DNA from: LMUY01 sp964244585 | Lineage (GTDB): Bacteria > Pseudomonadota > Alphaproteobacteria > Acetobacterales > Acetobacteraceae | Assembly (NCBI GenBank): GCA_964244585.1 | Contig: CAXTJM010000004.1 | Location: 167,770 to 231,769 of the forward strand | Reading direction: 5' to 3' | Length of the DNA stretch: 64,000 nucleotides | In this document: positions 1 to 9,056 of the stretch, piece by piece | Numbering within the stretch: position 1 is the stretch's first letter | Layout: each line of letters begins with the position of its first letter | Made by a program: the position numbers and the translations under genes | The notes under the pieces: model-generated | What the model was told of the DNA's origin: nothing | What the model saw: only the letters and a program-made list of their open reading frames with translations | Database searches by the model: none

Positions 1-1
1 G

Positions 2-628
2 CGCCGGATGGTGGCCCAGTATGGCGTGGCCCTGCCGCCGGCGGCCGCGGCGCTGCTGGCCGGGCAGGACAACCTGCCGCCGCCCGCGGCCGCGGTGGAT
101 ATCCGCATGATCGCGACCCCCGCCATGGCGCTGGCCGCCGCGGCAGAAGCGGCCCGGCAGGCCGGCGCCACCCCGCTGATCCTGGGCGACGCGCTGGAAG
201 GCGAGAGCCGCGAGCTCGGCATCGTCATGGCCGGCATCGCCCGCAGCGTGCGCGGCCACGGCCATCCCTTGCCGGCGCCCTGCGTGCTGCTGTCGGGCGG
301 CGAGGCGACCGTCACCATCCGCGGCGGCAGGGCCGGGCGCGGCGGCCGCAACACCGAGTTCCTGCTCAGCCTGGCAATGGCGTTGCAGGGTGCGCCCGGC
401 ATCTGGGCCGTGGCCGGCGACACGGACGGCATCGACGGCACGGAGGACGCGGCGGGCGCCATCGTCACCCCCTCCACCCTGCCGCGCGCCGTGGCGGCCG
501 GGATCGACCCGGCGGCCTGCCTGCACGCGCATGACAGCTACAGCCTGTTCGACGCCGTGGGCGACCTGATCCGCACCGGTCCCACCCTGACCAACGTGAA
601 CGACCTGCGCGCCATCCTGGTCACCTGA
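2..628 (+). CDS. Glycerate 2-kinase (MOFRL family), C-terminal part
   Basis: The reading frame is open from the window edge, so only the C-terminal ~208 residues are present and the start lies upstream. The sequence shows the MOFRL-type signature: a glycine-rich LLSGGEATVTIRG stretch, then a GRGGRNTEFLLSLA helix, then AVAGDTDGIDGTEDAAGA near the C-terminus. Proteins of this family (GckA/TtuD type, often annotated as hydroxypyruvate reductase) phosphorylate D-glycerate to 2-phosphoglycerate in the cytoplasm. Pyruvate kinase starts 12 bases after the stop on the same strand, so the two probably form an operon feeding glycerate into lower glycolysis; in other bacteria ttuD and pyk are also adjacent. 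Family assignment is secure; substrate is inferred from the family and the neighbour. Confidence 0.88.
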   Translation, partial: RRMVAQYGVALPPAAAALLAGQDNLPPPAAAVDIRMIATPAMALAAAAEAARQAGATPLILGDALEGESRELGIVMAGIARSVRGHGHPLPAPCVLLSGGEATVTIRGGRAGRGGRNTEFLLSLAMALQGAPGIWAVAGDTDGIDGTEDAAGAIVTPSTLPRAVAAGIDPAACLHAHDSYSLFDAVGDLIRTGPTLTNVNDLRAILVT

Positions 629-640
629 CGGAGCACACCC

Positions 641-2071
641 ATGGCCCAAAGCAAGCTGCGCCGCCGCCGGCGCACGAAGGTGGTCGCCACGCTCGGCCCG
701 GCCAGTTCGTCGCCGGAGATGCTGGGCCGGCTGTTTCGCGGCGGGGCGGACGTGTTCCGGCTCAATTTCAGCCATGGCAGCCACGAGGGCCACGCCGCCA
801 ACATCGCCATCATCCGGGCGTTGGAGGCGGAGACCGGGCGCCCGATCGGCATCCTGGCCGACGTGCAGGGGCCCAAGCTGCGGGTCGGCACGTTCCAGGC
901 CGGCCGGGTGACGCTGCAGACCGGCCAGGGCTTCCGCCTGGACCTGTCCCCGGTGCCGGGCGACACGCGCCGGGTGCAGTTGCCGCATCCGGAGATCATG
1001 GCCGCCGCGGGTATCGGCACCACGCTGCTGCTGGATGACGGCAAGCTGCGGCTGCGCATCGCCCGCAAGCGGGACGACCACCTGGAATGCGAGGTCGTCA
1101 CCGGCGGCACCTTGTCCGACCGCAAGGGCGTCAACGTGCCGGACGTGGTGCTGCCCATTCCCGCGCTGACCAGGAAGGACCACGAGGACCTGCGCTTCGC
1201 CCTGGAGCACGGGGTCGACTATATCGGCCTGTCCTTCGTGCAGCGGCCGGAGGACGTGGCGGAGGCGCGGGCGATCGCGGATGGCCGCGCCTGGATCATG
1301 ACCAAGCTGGAGAAGCCGCAGGCGCTGGACAATCTGGAGGGCATCCTCGCGCTGTCGGATGCGGTGATGGTGGCGCGCGGCGATTTGGGCGTGGAGCTGC
1401 CGCCGGAGGAGGTGCCCCTGGCGCAGAAGCGCATCGTGCGCGCCGCCCGGCAGCACGGCCTGCCAGTGGTGGTGGCGACGCAGATGCTGGAAAGCATGAT
1501 CAGCTCGCCCTCCCCCACCCGCGCCGAGGCGTCCGACGTGGCGACCGCGGTGTTCGACGGGGCGGACGCGGTGATGCTGAGCGCCGAGACGGCGGCCGGG
1601 CAGTATCCCTACGAGGCGGTGAACATGATGGACCGCATCATCGACCGGGTGGAGCAGGACCCTGGCTGGCGCGAAGTGTGCGAGGGTGGCCGGCCGAAGC
1701 CGGAGCCCACGGTCGCCGACGCCATCGCCGACGCCGCCCGGCAGATCGCCAGGACGATCGGCGCCAAGGCGATCGCAACCTACACCACATCCGGGTCCAC
1801 GGCGCTGCGGGTGGCGCGCACCCGGCCGGACTGCCCGGTGCTGGGGCTGACCACGTCGCAGGAGACGGCGCGGCGGCTGGCCGTGGTGTGGGGCGTCCAC
1901 GCGGTGCTCTCGCCCGAGACCCACACGATGACGGAGACCGTCAGCCGCGCCACGCGGATCGCCCGCAGCGAGGGCTTCGCCGTCCAGGGCGACAGCGTGG
2001 TCGTCGCCGCCGGCGTGCCGTTCGGCCAGCCGGGCACCACCAACGCCTTGCGGGTGGCCGCAGTGCGATAG
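641..2071 (+). CDS. pyk: Pyruvate kinase
   Basis: Converts phosphoenolpyruvate and ADP to pyruvate and ATP, the last step of glycolysis, in the cytoplasm. At 476 residues it has the usual bacterial length. Visible motifs in order: KVVATLGPAS at the N-terminus, RLNFSHGSHE, the active-site block IMTKLEKPQA followed by the VARGDLGVELP metal/substrate loop, the ATQMLESMI segment, and ADAVMLSAETAAGQYP, followed by the C-terminal allosteric domain. The ATG follows a GGAG at suitable spacing, 12 bases after the glycerate kinase stop, which suggests co-transcription. Nothing appears truncated. A short spacer and a separate regulator gene follow. Confidence 0.97.
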   Translation: MAQSKLRRRRRTKVVATLGPASSSPEMLGRLFRGGADVFRLNFSHGSHEGHAANIAIIRALEAETGRPIGILADVQGPKLRVGTFQAGRVTLQTGQGFRLDLSPVPGDTRRVQLPHPEIMAAAGIGTTLLLDDGKLRLRIARKRDDHLECEVVTGGTLSDRKGVNVPDVVLPIPALTRKDHEDLRFALEHGVDYIGLSFVQRPEDVAEARAIADGRAWIMTKLEKPQALDNLEGILALSDAVMVARGDLGVELPPEEVPLAQKRIVRAARQHGLPVVVATQMLESMISSPSPTRAEASDVATAVFDGADAVMLSAETAAGQYPYEAVNMMDRIIDRVEQDPGWREVCEGGRPKPEPTVADAIADAARQIARTIGAKAIATYTTSGSTALRVARTRPDCPVLGLTTSQETARRLAVVWGVHAVLSPETHTMTETVSRATRIARSEGFAVQGDSVVVAAGVPFGQPGTTNALRVAAVR

Positions 2072-2276
2072 CCGCCGCCGCTGCATGGGCATGAGGCCCC
2101 GCCCGACCATCCATGCGTCACGGTCTGCGGCAAGTGCCGTTGACAGCCGGACAAGTACCGGCAGAGGTTCCCAGCCATCTCGGGCTCGAAAGCCCCGACC
2201 ATGCCTGCCAGGCAAATACGTTCTTGTAAGCGGGACCCCTACGATCGTTGATGTTCCAGCCAGTCGGAAAGCAAGG

Positions 2277-2894
2277 TTGCCGGGGGTCCCACAGGAGCAT
2301 CGTCCCGCGACCGCGGATCGCCACGAGAAATTGCAGGCCGCCCTGCTGGAGGCCGCGGAGCGGACGATCGCCGCGAACGGGCTCGGCGCGTTGCGCGCGC
2401 GGGTCCTGGCCGAAGCGGTGGGCTGTTCGGTGGGGGCGATCTACACGATCTTCCCGGACCTCGACGGCATCGTCCTGGCGGTGAATGCACGCACGCTGGT
2501 GCAGATCGACCATGCCCTGCGGCGGGACGACGTCGCCCGCAGCCCGACCGAGCACCTGGCACATCTGGCAGCGTCCTACCTCGACTATGCGGCCCGGCAC
2601 CGGTCGCGGTGGGCGGCGCTGTTCCTCCATACCATGGCGGCGGGGCACGCGGCGCCCGAGTGGTATGCACGCCAGCAACAGGCCGCGTTCTCCCATATCG
2701 AGGCGCCGCTGGCCCGGCTGCGCCCTGCTTTGGCGCCGACCGAGAGGGCCTTGCTGGCACGCAGCCTGTTTGCCGCCGTGCACGGCATGGTGGCGCTCGG
2801 GCTGGACGAGAAGGTTGCCGCGATGCCCCTTCCCGTCCTGCACGGCCAGATCGCCACGGTCGTCACCGCCATGGCCCGCGGCCTGGTCGGCTAG
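2277..2894 (+). CDS. TetR/AcrR family transcriptional regulator
   Basis: The N-terminal ~55 residues form a typical TetR helix-turn-helix: AALLEAAERTIAANG, then LRARVLAEAVGCSVGAIYTIFPDLDGIV. An alpha-helical C-terminal ligand domain follows. The start is uncertain. The frame is open to an ATG at 2085, but the extra ~64 residues look like low-complexity intergenic translation; TTG at 2277, behind GGAAAGCAAGG, gives the N-terminal length usual for the family. The gene ends 5 bases from the stop of the convergent LplT-PlsC-acyl-ACP synthetase gene, whose 5' end carries two TGAAC-N3-GTTCA palindromes of the kind TetR proteins bind. Inference: it regulates that phospholipid-remodelling gene, perhaps in response to an acyl-thioester or fatty acid. 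Confidence 0.82.
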   Translation: MPGVPQEHRPATADRHEKLQAALLEAAERTIAANGLGALRARVLAEAVGCSVGAIYTIFPDLDGIVLAVNARTLVQIDHALRRDDVARSPTEHLAHLAASYLDYAARHRSRWAALFLHTMAAGHAAPEWYARQQQAAFSHIEAPLARLRPALAPTERALLARSLFAAVHGMVALGLDEKVAAMPLPVLHGQIATVVTAMARGLVG

Positions 2895-2899
2895 CCCGG

Positions 2900-5800
2900 T
2901 CAGGCGGCGACCCGCTGCTCCGCCGCGATTCGGGTGGCGGTCGGGTAGTCGATCTTTCCGGTGCCCAGCAGAGGCAGGCTGTCCACCACCTGCAGGCTGC
3001 GCGGAACCGCGATTTCCGCCACGCCCCGCGCGCGGGCGTGGGATTGCAATGCGCTGGTGGTGGCATCCTTCTGCGTGGTCAGCAGCACCAACGCCTCGCC
3101 CTTGCGGCCATCTGGCACGGCGACGACGGCGTGCAGGGCGCCGGGCCACAATCCGGCCGCCAGCGCCTCGGCTGCCGGCATCGAGACCATTTCGCCGGCG
3201 ATCTTGGCGAAACGCTTGGCTCGGGCACGGATGGTGATGAAATCGTCCTCGTCCACCGTGCAGATATCGCCCGTGTCGTACCAGCCATCCTCGGGCCGCT
3301 CCAGCACGCCGGGCGCGCTGGTGCGAAGATAGCCCAGCATCACGTTCGGCCCGCGCACCACCAGCCGGCCACCCTCGGCGATGCCCTCAACCGGGTCCAG
3401 GCGGTATTGCATGCCCGGAAGCAGCCGGCCCGCCGTGCCCGGGCGGCAATGCATGGGGGTGTTCAGCGCCAGGACGGGTGACGTCTCCGTGACGCCGTAT
3501 CCCTCCAGCACGCGCACGCCGAACCGCTCGGCGTAGAGGCGCCGCGTTTCGTCGCGCAGCTTCTCGGCGCCGGCGAAGATGTAGCGCACGGAGTAGAAAT
3601 CGTACGGATGGGCGAACCGAGCCCAGCCGGTGAGGAAGGTGTCGGTGCCGAACACGATAGTGCTGTCCGTGCCGTAGATCAGCTCCGGCACGATCCGGTA
3701 GTGCAGCGGCGAGGGATAGTAGAAGGTCGGCACGCCGGACAGCAGCGGCAGCAGCGTGCCGCCCGTCAGGCCGAAGCTGTGGAACATCGGCAGGGCGTTG
3801 AACATGCGGTCGGAGGAGGTGAAGTCGATCACCGCCGCAGCCTGGCCGATATTGGCCATGATGTTGCGGTGGCTGAGCACCACGCCCTTCGGCGTACCCT
3901 CCGACCCGCTGGTGAACAGGACGATGGCGGGGGCATCCGGCGCGACGCGCGCACCGGGCAGGCGGCGGGCCCGGCGGGCGTCCAGCCAGCCGCGCAGCTT
4001 GGCGGCGATGCCGATGCCGGCGCGCGCATCCTCCAGCCAGACGAAACGGACATCCTGCTGCATCCGCTCGACCGCCGGGCCGAGCTTGGCACGCTCGACG
4101 AAGGCGCGGGAGGACAGCACCGTCGTCACGCCGGCGGCCATGCAGGCCGACAGCATCCCCTCCGCCCCGGCGCTGAAGTTCAGCATGGCCGGCACGCGGC
4201 CGAACGCCTGGAGGGCCATGAAGGTGACCACGGCGCCGTTGGCGTTGGGCAGCATCACGCCGACGAACCCGCCCTGCGGCGCCAGCCCGGCCAGTCGGCG
4301 GCCCAGCACCGCCGCGCCCAGCACCACGCGGCCATAGCCGAGCCGCTTGCGCTCGATATCCTCGATGATCGGGAAGCCGCTGCCGAACTGCGCCCTGGCA
4401 TCCAGCAGCGCCCCGAACAGGGAGCGATGGGTGTTCGCGGTCGCGAAGCCGGACTGCTCCATGATCTTCTGCAGCACGGTGCCGACCGCAGCGCGGCGCG
4501 GGTGGCCACGCAGCCCTGCCTCCAGGTCCAGCGCCACGGGCGGCAGGATGGTCATGGACAGCCGCGGGAACCAGCGGCGCGGGACGCGCCGTCCCATGCG
4601 GGAGAGATGCGAGAATTGCAGCCCGTCGATGCGGATCGGGATGATCACGGCGCCGGCCTTGTCGGCCACCAGCCCGGCCCCTTCGTAGACCTTCATCAAC
4701 GCGCCGGTCTTGGTGATGCGGCCCTCCGGGAAGATCACCAGCCGCTCGCCGTCCTTCACCGCCTGCACCATCATCTTGGTGCTGAAGGCGTTGGCCGGGT
4801 CGACGTCGAAATGGCGGATCGCCGCCAGGAACGGCCGCGCCCACCATTGGTGCGCGGTGTTGATGTCGACGGCGAAGACCGGGCTGCCCGGCAGGAAGGC
4901 GGCGACGAAGCAGCCATCGAGGAAGCTCTGGTGGTTGACGACGAAGATCGCGCGCTGCCCCTCCGCCGGCAGATTGTTCAGCCCGGCCAGGTCGACACCG
5001 TGGCAGAGCTCGAAATAACGCCGGAACAGCAGGCGCAGCGTGTCCTGCGGCAGCAGGCGGACGATCCAGATCGCCACGGCCAGGTTGGCGACCGCCGTCA
5101 GCAGCAGGATGGTCACGGGCGCCACGCCCGCCAGGGCCAGCAGCGCCGTCAACCCGGCCGCCGCCGCCATCGCCACCGCATTCACCACGTTGTTCGCGGC
5201 GATCATGCGCGCCCGCTCGGCCGGGGCGGAGCGTTCCTGGATGATGGCATATAGCGGCACGGAATACAGGCCGCCGCAGGCCGAAAGCAGCAGCAGGTCG
5301 ACCAGCATGCGCCAGCCGGCCAGGCTGGACAGCACCGCATGCACGTCGGCCAGGCCGTGGGTATGGCCGACCGCGTGGGCGAAATCCCAGATGAAGACGG
5401 ACAAGCCGAGTGCGGCCAGCGGCACGTGCCGGGCCGTGACCTCGCCCTTCAGGATCCGGGCGCACAGCACCGAGCCCGCGCCGACGCCGACGGAGAAGAA
5501 TGCCAGCATCAGCGTGACGACGTGCGCGTCCGCACCCATGTCGTCCCTCACCAGCGTGGGCAGTTCGGCCAGCAGGGTCGCACCGACGACCCAGAACCAG
5601 CTCAACCCCAGCAGGCACAGCCACACCGGCCGGTTCGCCCGCGCCGAGCGCAGCAGGGCGCCGGTTTCAGCCACCAGGTTCCAGCCGACCCGCAAATCCG
5701 GTGCATCGGACGACGCACGCGGAATCATCAGCGCGCTGACGATGCCGCCGACGGCGACCAGCAAGCCGGCGGCGGAGACAATGGCCGGCCCGTCCGGCAG

Positions 5801-6283
5801 GGCGAACAAGGCGCCCCCTGCGATGGTGCCCACCAGGATGCCCAGGAAGGTGCCGGCCTCGACCAGCCCGTTGCCGGCGACCAATTCCGTCTCGGCCAGG
5901 TGGTTGGGCAGGATCGCGTATTTCAGCGGGCTGAAGAACGTCGCCTGGATGCCCAGCCCGAACAGCACGCCGAACAGCAGCGCCGTGCTGCCGGACCAGA
6001 ACCCGATGGCCGCCAGCACCATCAGGCCGAGTTCGGCGCATTTGACCCAGACGATCATGCGCTGCTTCTCGAACCGGTCGGCGATCTGCCCGGCCGTGGC
6101 CGAGAGCAGCACGTAGGGCAGGATGAACACCCCGCCCGCCGCCGCGACCATCGCCGCGCCACCCGCGGCGGCATGGAACAGCACCAGCACGACCAGGGCG
6201 TTCTTGAACAGATTATCGTTGATGGCGCCAAGGGTCTGGGTCATCAGCAGCGGGGCGAGACGTCGGGACAGGAGCAGGGACAT
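2900..6283 (-). CDS. Trifunctional LplT-PlsC-acyl-ACP synthetase fusion (Aas-like)
   Basis: A protein of about 1127 residues made of three parts. Residues 1 to ~400 are a 12-helix MFS domain of the lysophospholipid-flippase type (MTQTLGAINDNLFKNAL near the start). The middle is a PlsC/LPLAT acyltransferase with the HX4D motif in VNHQSFLDG (around residue 450) and a FPEGRITKTG motif. The C-terminal ~480 residues are an AMP-forming ligase with IVLFTSGSEGTPKGV and a GYGVTETSP motif. In E. coli, LplT imports lysophosphatidylethanolamine and Aas re-acylates it using acyl-ACP it makes itself; here flippase and enzymes are one inner-membrane polypeptide. The single-chain form is known in proteobacteria. 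The start at 6283 follows GGAAGG; an ATG 15 bases upstream is less likely. Tandem palindromes lie at the promoter. Confidence 0.93.
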   Translation of the reverse strand: MSLLLSRRLAPLLMTQTLGAINDNLFKNALVVLVLFHAAAGGAAMVAAAGGVFILPYVLLSATAGQIADRFEKQRMIVWVKCAELGLMVLAAIGFWSGSTALLFGVLFGLGIQATFFSPLKYAILPNHLAETELVAGNGLVEAGTFLGILVGTIAGGALFALPDGPAIVSAAGLLVAVGGIVSALMIPRASSDAPDLRVGWNLVAETGALLRSARANRPVWLCLLGLSWFWVVGATLLAELPTLVRDDMGADAHVVTLMLAFFSVGVGAGSVLCARILKGEVTARHVPLAALGLSVFIWDFAHAVGHTHGLADVHAVLSSLAGWRMLVDLLLLSACGGLYSVPLYAIIQERSAPAERARMIAANNVVNAVAMAAAAGLTALLALAGVAPVTILLLTAVANLAVAIWIVRLLPQDTLRLLFRRYFELCHGVDLAGLNNLPAEGQRAIFVVNHQSFLDGCFVAAFLPGSPVFAVDINTAHQWWARPFLAAIRHFDVDPANAFSTKMMVQAVKDGERLVIFPEGRITKTGALMKVYEGAGLVADKAGAVIIPIRIDGLQFSHLSRMGRRVPRRWFPRLSMTILPPVALDLEAGLRGHPRRAAVGTVLQKIMEQSGFATANTHRSLFGALLDARAQFGSGFPIIEDIERKRLGYGRVVLGAAVLGRRLAGLAPQGGFVGVMLPNANGAVVTFMALQAFGRVPAMLNFSAGAEGMLSACMAAGVTTVLSSRAFVERAKLGPAVERMQQDVRFVWLEDARAGIGIAAKLRGWLDARRARRLPGARVAPDAPAIVLFTSGSEGTPKGVVLSHRNIMANIGQAAAVIDFTSSDRMFNALPMFHSFGLTGGTLLPLLSGVPTFYYPSPLHYRIVPELIYGTDSTIVFGTDTFLTGWARFAHPYDFYSVRYIFAGAEKLRDETRRLYAERFGVRVLEGYGVTETSPVLALNTPMHCRPGTAGRLLPGMQYRLDPVEGIAEGGRLVVRGPNVMLGYLRTSAPGVLERPEDGWYDTGDICTVDEDDFITIRARAKRFAKIAGEMVSMPAAEALAAGLWPGALHAVVAVPDGRKGEALVLLTTQKDATTSALQSHARARGVAEIAVPRSLQVVDSLPLLGTGKIDYPTATRIAAEQRVAA

Positions 6284-6297
6284 GACACTACCTTCCA

Positions 6298-6336
6298 TGA
6301 ACGGTGTTCATATTACCCATCTGTGAACGTTGTTCA
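6298..6336. promoter_or_regulatory. Tandem 13-bp palindromes, likely TetR-type operators
   Basis: Two perfect inverted repeats TGAAC-N3-GTTCA occur at 6298-6310 (spacer GGT) and 6324-6336 (spacer GTT), 26 bases centre to centre, immediately upstream of the LplT-PlsC-Aas start at 6283. The spacing of two and a half helical turns suits two repressor dimers. The position would block the promoter of that gene. A TetR-family gene lies at the far end of the fusion gene (2277-2894). The repeats are directly seen; their role as operators for that regulator is inference. Confidence 0.65.
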
Positions 6337-6348
6337 AGACCCTTATGG

Positions 6349-7314
6349 TCATGATTTCGGCCAGCGGCGATGCAGCCAAAGCCATGAGGAAGGATCGGCG
6401 CGGATCCAGCGCTCCAGCGTCGCGTTCATCGCCACCAGCAGCGTATCGATATCGCGGGCACGCTCGCCGGTGAGGTCGGCCGCCAGCGGCGGTTCACAGA
6501 CCACGCGGAACCGCGCCGGCCCGATCCGGTCCACCCGGCCCGGCACCAGCGGCAGGCCGAACCGCAATGCGAACTGCGCCGTGGCCGGGGCGGTCATGGC
6601 CGGACGGCCGAAGAACGGCACGGGGACGCCGTCATTCATTTTTTGGTCGATCAGCAGCCCTAGGGAACCGCCCTGCCTCAGGTGGGACAGCGCGGCCCGG
6701 GCGCCCGCCGCGCCCTTCGGAAACATCGATACGCCCGGGCCGAGCGCTTCCTGCCGGGTGGCGGTCACGATGGCGTCGGCTGCCGGGTTGGAGGCGGCGC
6801 GGTAGATGCCGGACACCTTGATGCCGACTTTCGCCGCCGCTGGCAGCAACACCTCCCAATTGCCGAAATGGCCGGAGAAAAACAGGCCGGGCTGTCCCGC
6901 CCGGATGAGCGCCAGGACATTCTCCTCGCCCTCGACCTCCCACCCCGGTCCGGATTCGGTGCGAACCAGGCGCGGCAGGTGGGGCAGTTCGGCGATCGTG
7001 CGGCCCAAATTGTCCCAGACGGCATGGATGATCCGTTTGCGCGCCGGGCGGTCCAGGTCCGGCAAGGCGCGGCGGAGATTGCTGTCGCCGACGCGCGAGA
7101 CCGGGAGATGCGGGCCGACGGTGCGCCCGACCCAGCCGCCCAGGTTGGATGCCGCCACCGGGCCGAGGCGCCGGAGCAGCGCCCACGCCACGCGGAGCGC
7201 CGCCGCCTGCAGCCAGTCAGACATCCGGCGTGCCCTGGATGTCTCGCCTGCCGTCATGCGCCCCTGGACGCCTGGTTGATCCGCAGCGGGCTTTGTCATC
7301 GTCTCGGACGGCAT
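6349..7314 (-). CDS. LpxL/HtrB-family lysophospholipid or lipid A acyltransferase
   Basis: A 321-residue protein of the lipid A lauroyl/myristoyl acyltransferase (HtrB/MsbB) superfamily, which adds secondary acyl chains to Kdo-lipid A at the inner membrane. The catalytic HX4E motif is seen as HFGNWE (H149, E154). A conserved LLIDQKMNDGVPVPFFGR block follows, then the C-terminal WLWLHRRWP motif typical of the family. The start at 7314 follows GAGGAAA; later in-frame ATGs (7257, 7224) are possible and would remove a poorly conserved N-terminus. It lies just upstream of the LplT-PlsC-Aas gene on the same strand, separated by the tandem operator, so both serve envelope lipid acylation. The exact acceptor cannot be told from sequence. 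Confidence 0.88.
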   Translation of the reverse strand: MPSETMTKPAADQPGVQGRMTAGETSRARRMSDWLQAAALRVAWALLRRLGPVAASNLGGWVGRTVGPHLPVSRVGDSNLRRALPDLDRPARKRIIHAVWDNLGRTIAELPHLPRLVRTESGPGWEVEGEENVLALIRAGQPGLFFSGHFGNWEVLLPAAAKVGIKVSGIYRAASNPAADAIVTATRQEALGPGVSMFPKGAAGARAALSHLRQGGSLGLLIDQKMNDGVPVPFFGRPAMTAPATAQFALRFGLPLVPGRVDRIGPARFRVVCEPPLAADLTGERARDIDTLLVAMNATLERWIRADPSSWLWLHRRWPKS

Positions 7315-7365
7315 CGGCGGTTTCCTCTCGGACAGCCCATCTGCGTGGCGGCGACCCCGGGATGC

Positions 7366-8622
7366 TCACCCACCGGTCGCGCGGCCCGGGCCTGGGGCGG
7401 CCGACGACCCGGCGATGGTCTCCCGCCTGGACCGGGTGCGGGTATCCCTGGCCGACCAGGTGACAGCCGCACCGCACAGCATCAGCACGCTGGTCGCCAG
7501 GAACACCGAACGGACGCCGATATGCGCGCCCAGGAAGCCGCCCATCAAAGGCCCGGCCACCTGGCCGGCGAATTGGGCGGATTGGGAATAGCCGAGCATC
7601 TGCCCCGCGATCTGGTCCGGCACGTTGTGGCGGATCAGCGCCGTGATCGCAGGCAGCAGCCCGGCCAGCGACAGGCCCATCAGGAAGCGCAGGACGAGCA
7701 ATTGCCAGGTGGCGGTGACGATCGCCTGCGGCAGCAGCAGCGCGGCAGCGGCGACCAGGCCCAGCACGACAACGTTCCAGGCGCCGAACCGGTCTGCCAG
7801 CCGGCCCGCATGGGGGGCGGCGATGATGCTGGCGAGCGCGGATGCGGCCATGATCAGCCCGGCCAGGCGCGCCACATGGGTGTCGCCGGGATCGAGCTGT
7901 CCGACGTAGACGGTAATGATCGGCTCGATCGACATGTTGGCCAGCAGCAACAGGAACGCGGTGACCAGCATGGCGATGACGGGCCGCCGGTCAGGGATCA
8001 GCGACCACGCCCCCTTGCGCGGGCCGGGGGGCGGGGGCTTGCGGACCACGCGCTCCTCCCGGATCAGCGTGCAGGTCGCGACGAAGGCGACCGCGATCAT
8101 CGCGCCGCCGGCGAAGAAGGTCTGCCGCAGGCCGATGAGGTCCGGCAGGAACCCGCCGGCCAGCGGTCCCACCAGGCTGCCGCCCAGCGTGCCGACGGAC
8201 AGCGTCCCCAGCGCCCACCCCGCCCGGTCGCGCGGGGTCTGCGTGGCGACCAGCACGATGGAGCCGGAGGCGTAGCCGCCGGCCAGCCCGACGGCGAAGC
8301 GCAGGGCCGTCAACTGCCACACGTTCTGCACCAGCCCCATCATCGACATGGTGACCGCCATGCCCAGGCTGGCGCGGATCAGCATGGACTTGCGGCCATA
8401 GCGATCGGCCAGCCAGCCCCAGAGCGGCTGCACCAGCGCGGCCGGGATGAAGGTGGCGCTGAAGGCGATGCCGGACCATTGCACGACCGCCGCCGGGTCG
8501 GTGACGCCGAGTCGTTCGACATAGATCGGCAGGAACGGCAGCAGCAGCGTCATGCTGACCATGGTCGTGAACGACCCGAACAGACAGACGTAGAGGTTGC
8601 CTCGCCAATGCTTGGACGCCAT
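7366..8622 (-). CDS. MFS transporter, drug-exporter type
   Basis: A 418-residue, 12-helix major facilitator protein. It begins MASKHWRGNLYVCLFGSF and continues with a first helix ending in LLLPFLPIYVERLG; motif A is seen in loop 2-3 as LWGWLADRYGRKSML and again between helices 8 and 9 as HAGRLADRFGAWN. This places it with multidrug/metabolite exporters of the DHA1 kind. The start at 8622 is preceded by GGAAGGAAG at good spacing, whereas the reading frame is open further upstream to 8787 without family-like sequence. No regulator is adjacent; the gene stands alone between the acyltransferase gene and a gene-poor gap. Substrate unknown. Confidence 0.88.
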   Translation of the reverse strand: MASKHWRGNLYVCLFGSFTTMVSMTLLLPFLPIYVERLGVTDPAAVVQWSGIAFSATFIPAALVQPLWGWLADRYGRKSMLIRASLGMAVTMSMMGLVQNVWQLTALRFAVGLAGGYASGSIVLVATQTPRDRAGWALGTLSVGTLGGSLVGPLAGGFLPDLIGLRQTFFAGGAMIAVAFVATCTLIREERVVRKPPPPGPRKGAWSLIPDRRPVIAMLVTAFLLLLANMSIEPIITVYVGQLDPGDTHVARLAGLIMAASALASIIAAPHAGRLADRFGAWNVVVLGLVAAAALLLPQAIVTATWQLLVLRFLMGLSLAGLLPAITALIRHNVPDQIAGQMLGYSQSAQFAGQVAGPLMGGFLGAHIGVRSVFLATSVLMLCGAAVTWSARDTRTRSRRETIAGSSAAPGPGRATGG

Positions 8623-9056
8623 CCGTCGCTTCCTTCCAAACCGGGGCGTAGCCGACGGAAACAGGTCAAGCCGGGACCACGCCAGCCGTAGCGGGTGCCT
8701 GGATCTGCCAGACAATGCTGATAGATGCCAACCACACCCTGCCCTGGGCCGCGGCCCAAGGTCTTCGGCAACTAAAGGACCGTTCAAACCCGATTCAGCG
8801 AAGACGCCGTTTCTAGCTGCTCTTGAAATAGTGGGGGCGGGACCCTGATGACCGGGATACGTGCGAACAAGTGTCCAGCAATGCCTCGTCTCCTAGTCAG
8901 CCATGGGCAGGGACGTGCGTTCGCTAGCATGGAACGTCCAACTATGTTATCGAGTGGGTGCTAGCCAGCGGCTCGGCGAGGGTCATCCAGACAAATGGCA
9001 TTCCACTCCGATCCAGGTTCAACCATCTTATTTCTCCAGAACGATAGAGCACCATA
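8623..9056. other. 434-bp intergenic region without recognised genes
   Basis: This gap separates the divergently oriented MFS gene and the coiled-coil protein gene. I see no tRNA, no convincing small ORF with a ribosome binding site, and no strong hairpin. Its second half is noticeably less GC-rich than the surrounding genes, as expected for a promoter-bearing spacer. It presumably holds the promoters of both divergent genes. Confidence 0.5.

Noticed and set aside
2118..3149. 343-codon minus-strand frame across the TetR gene and the end of the fusion gene
   Set aside because: No family-like sequence, and it spans both a TetR domain and part of an AMP-ligase coded in other frames.
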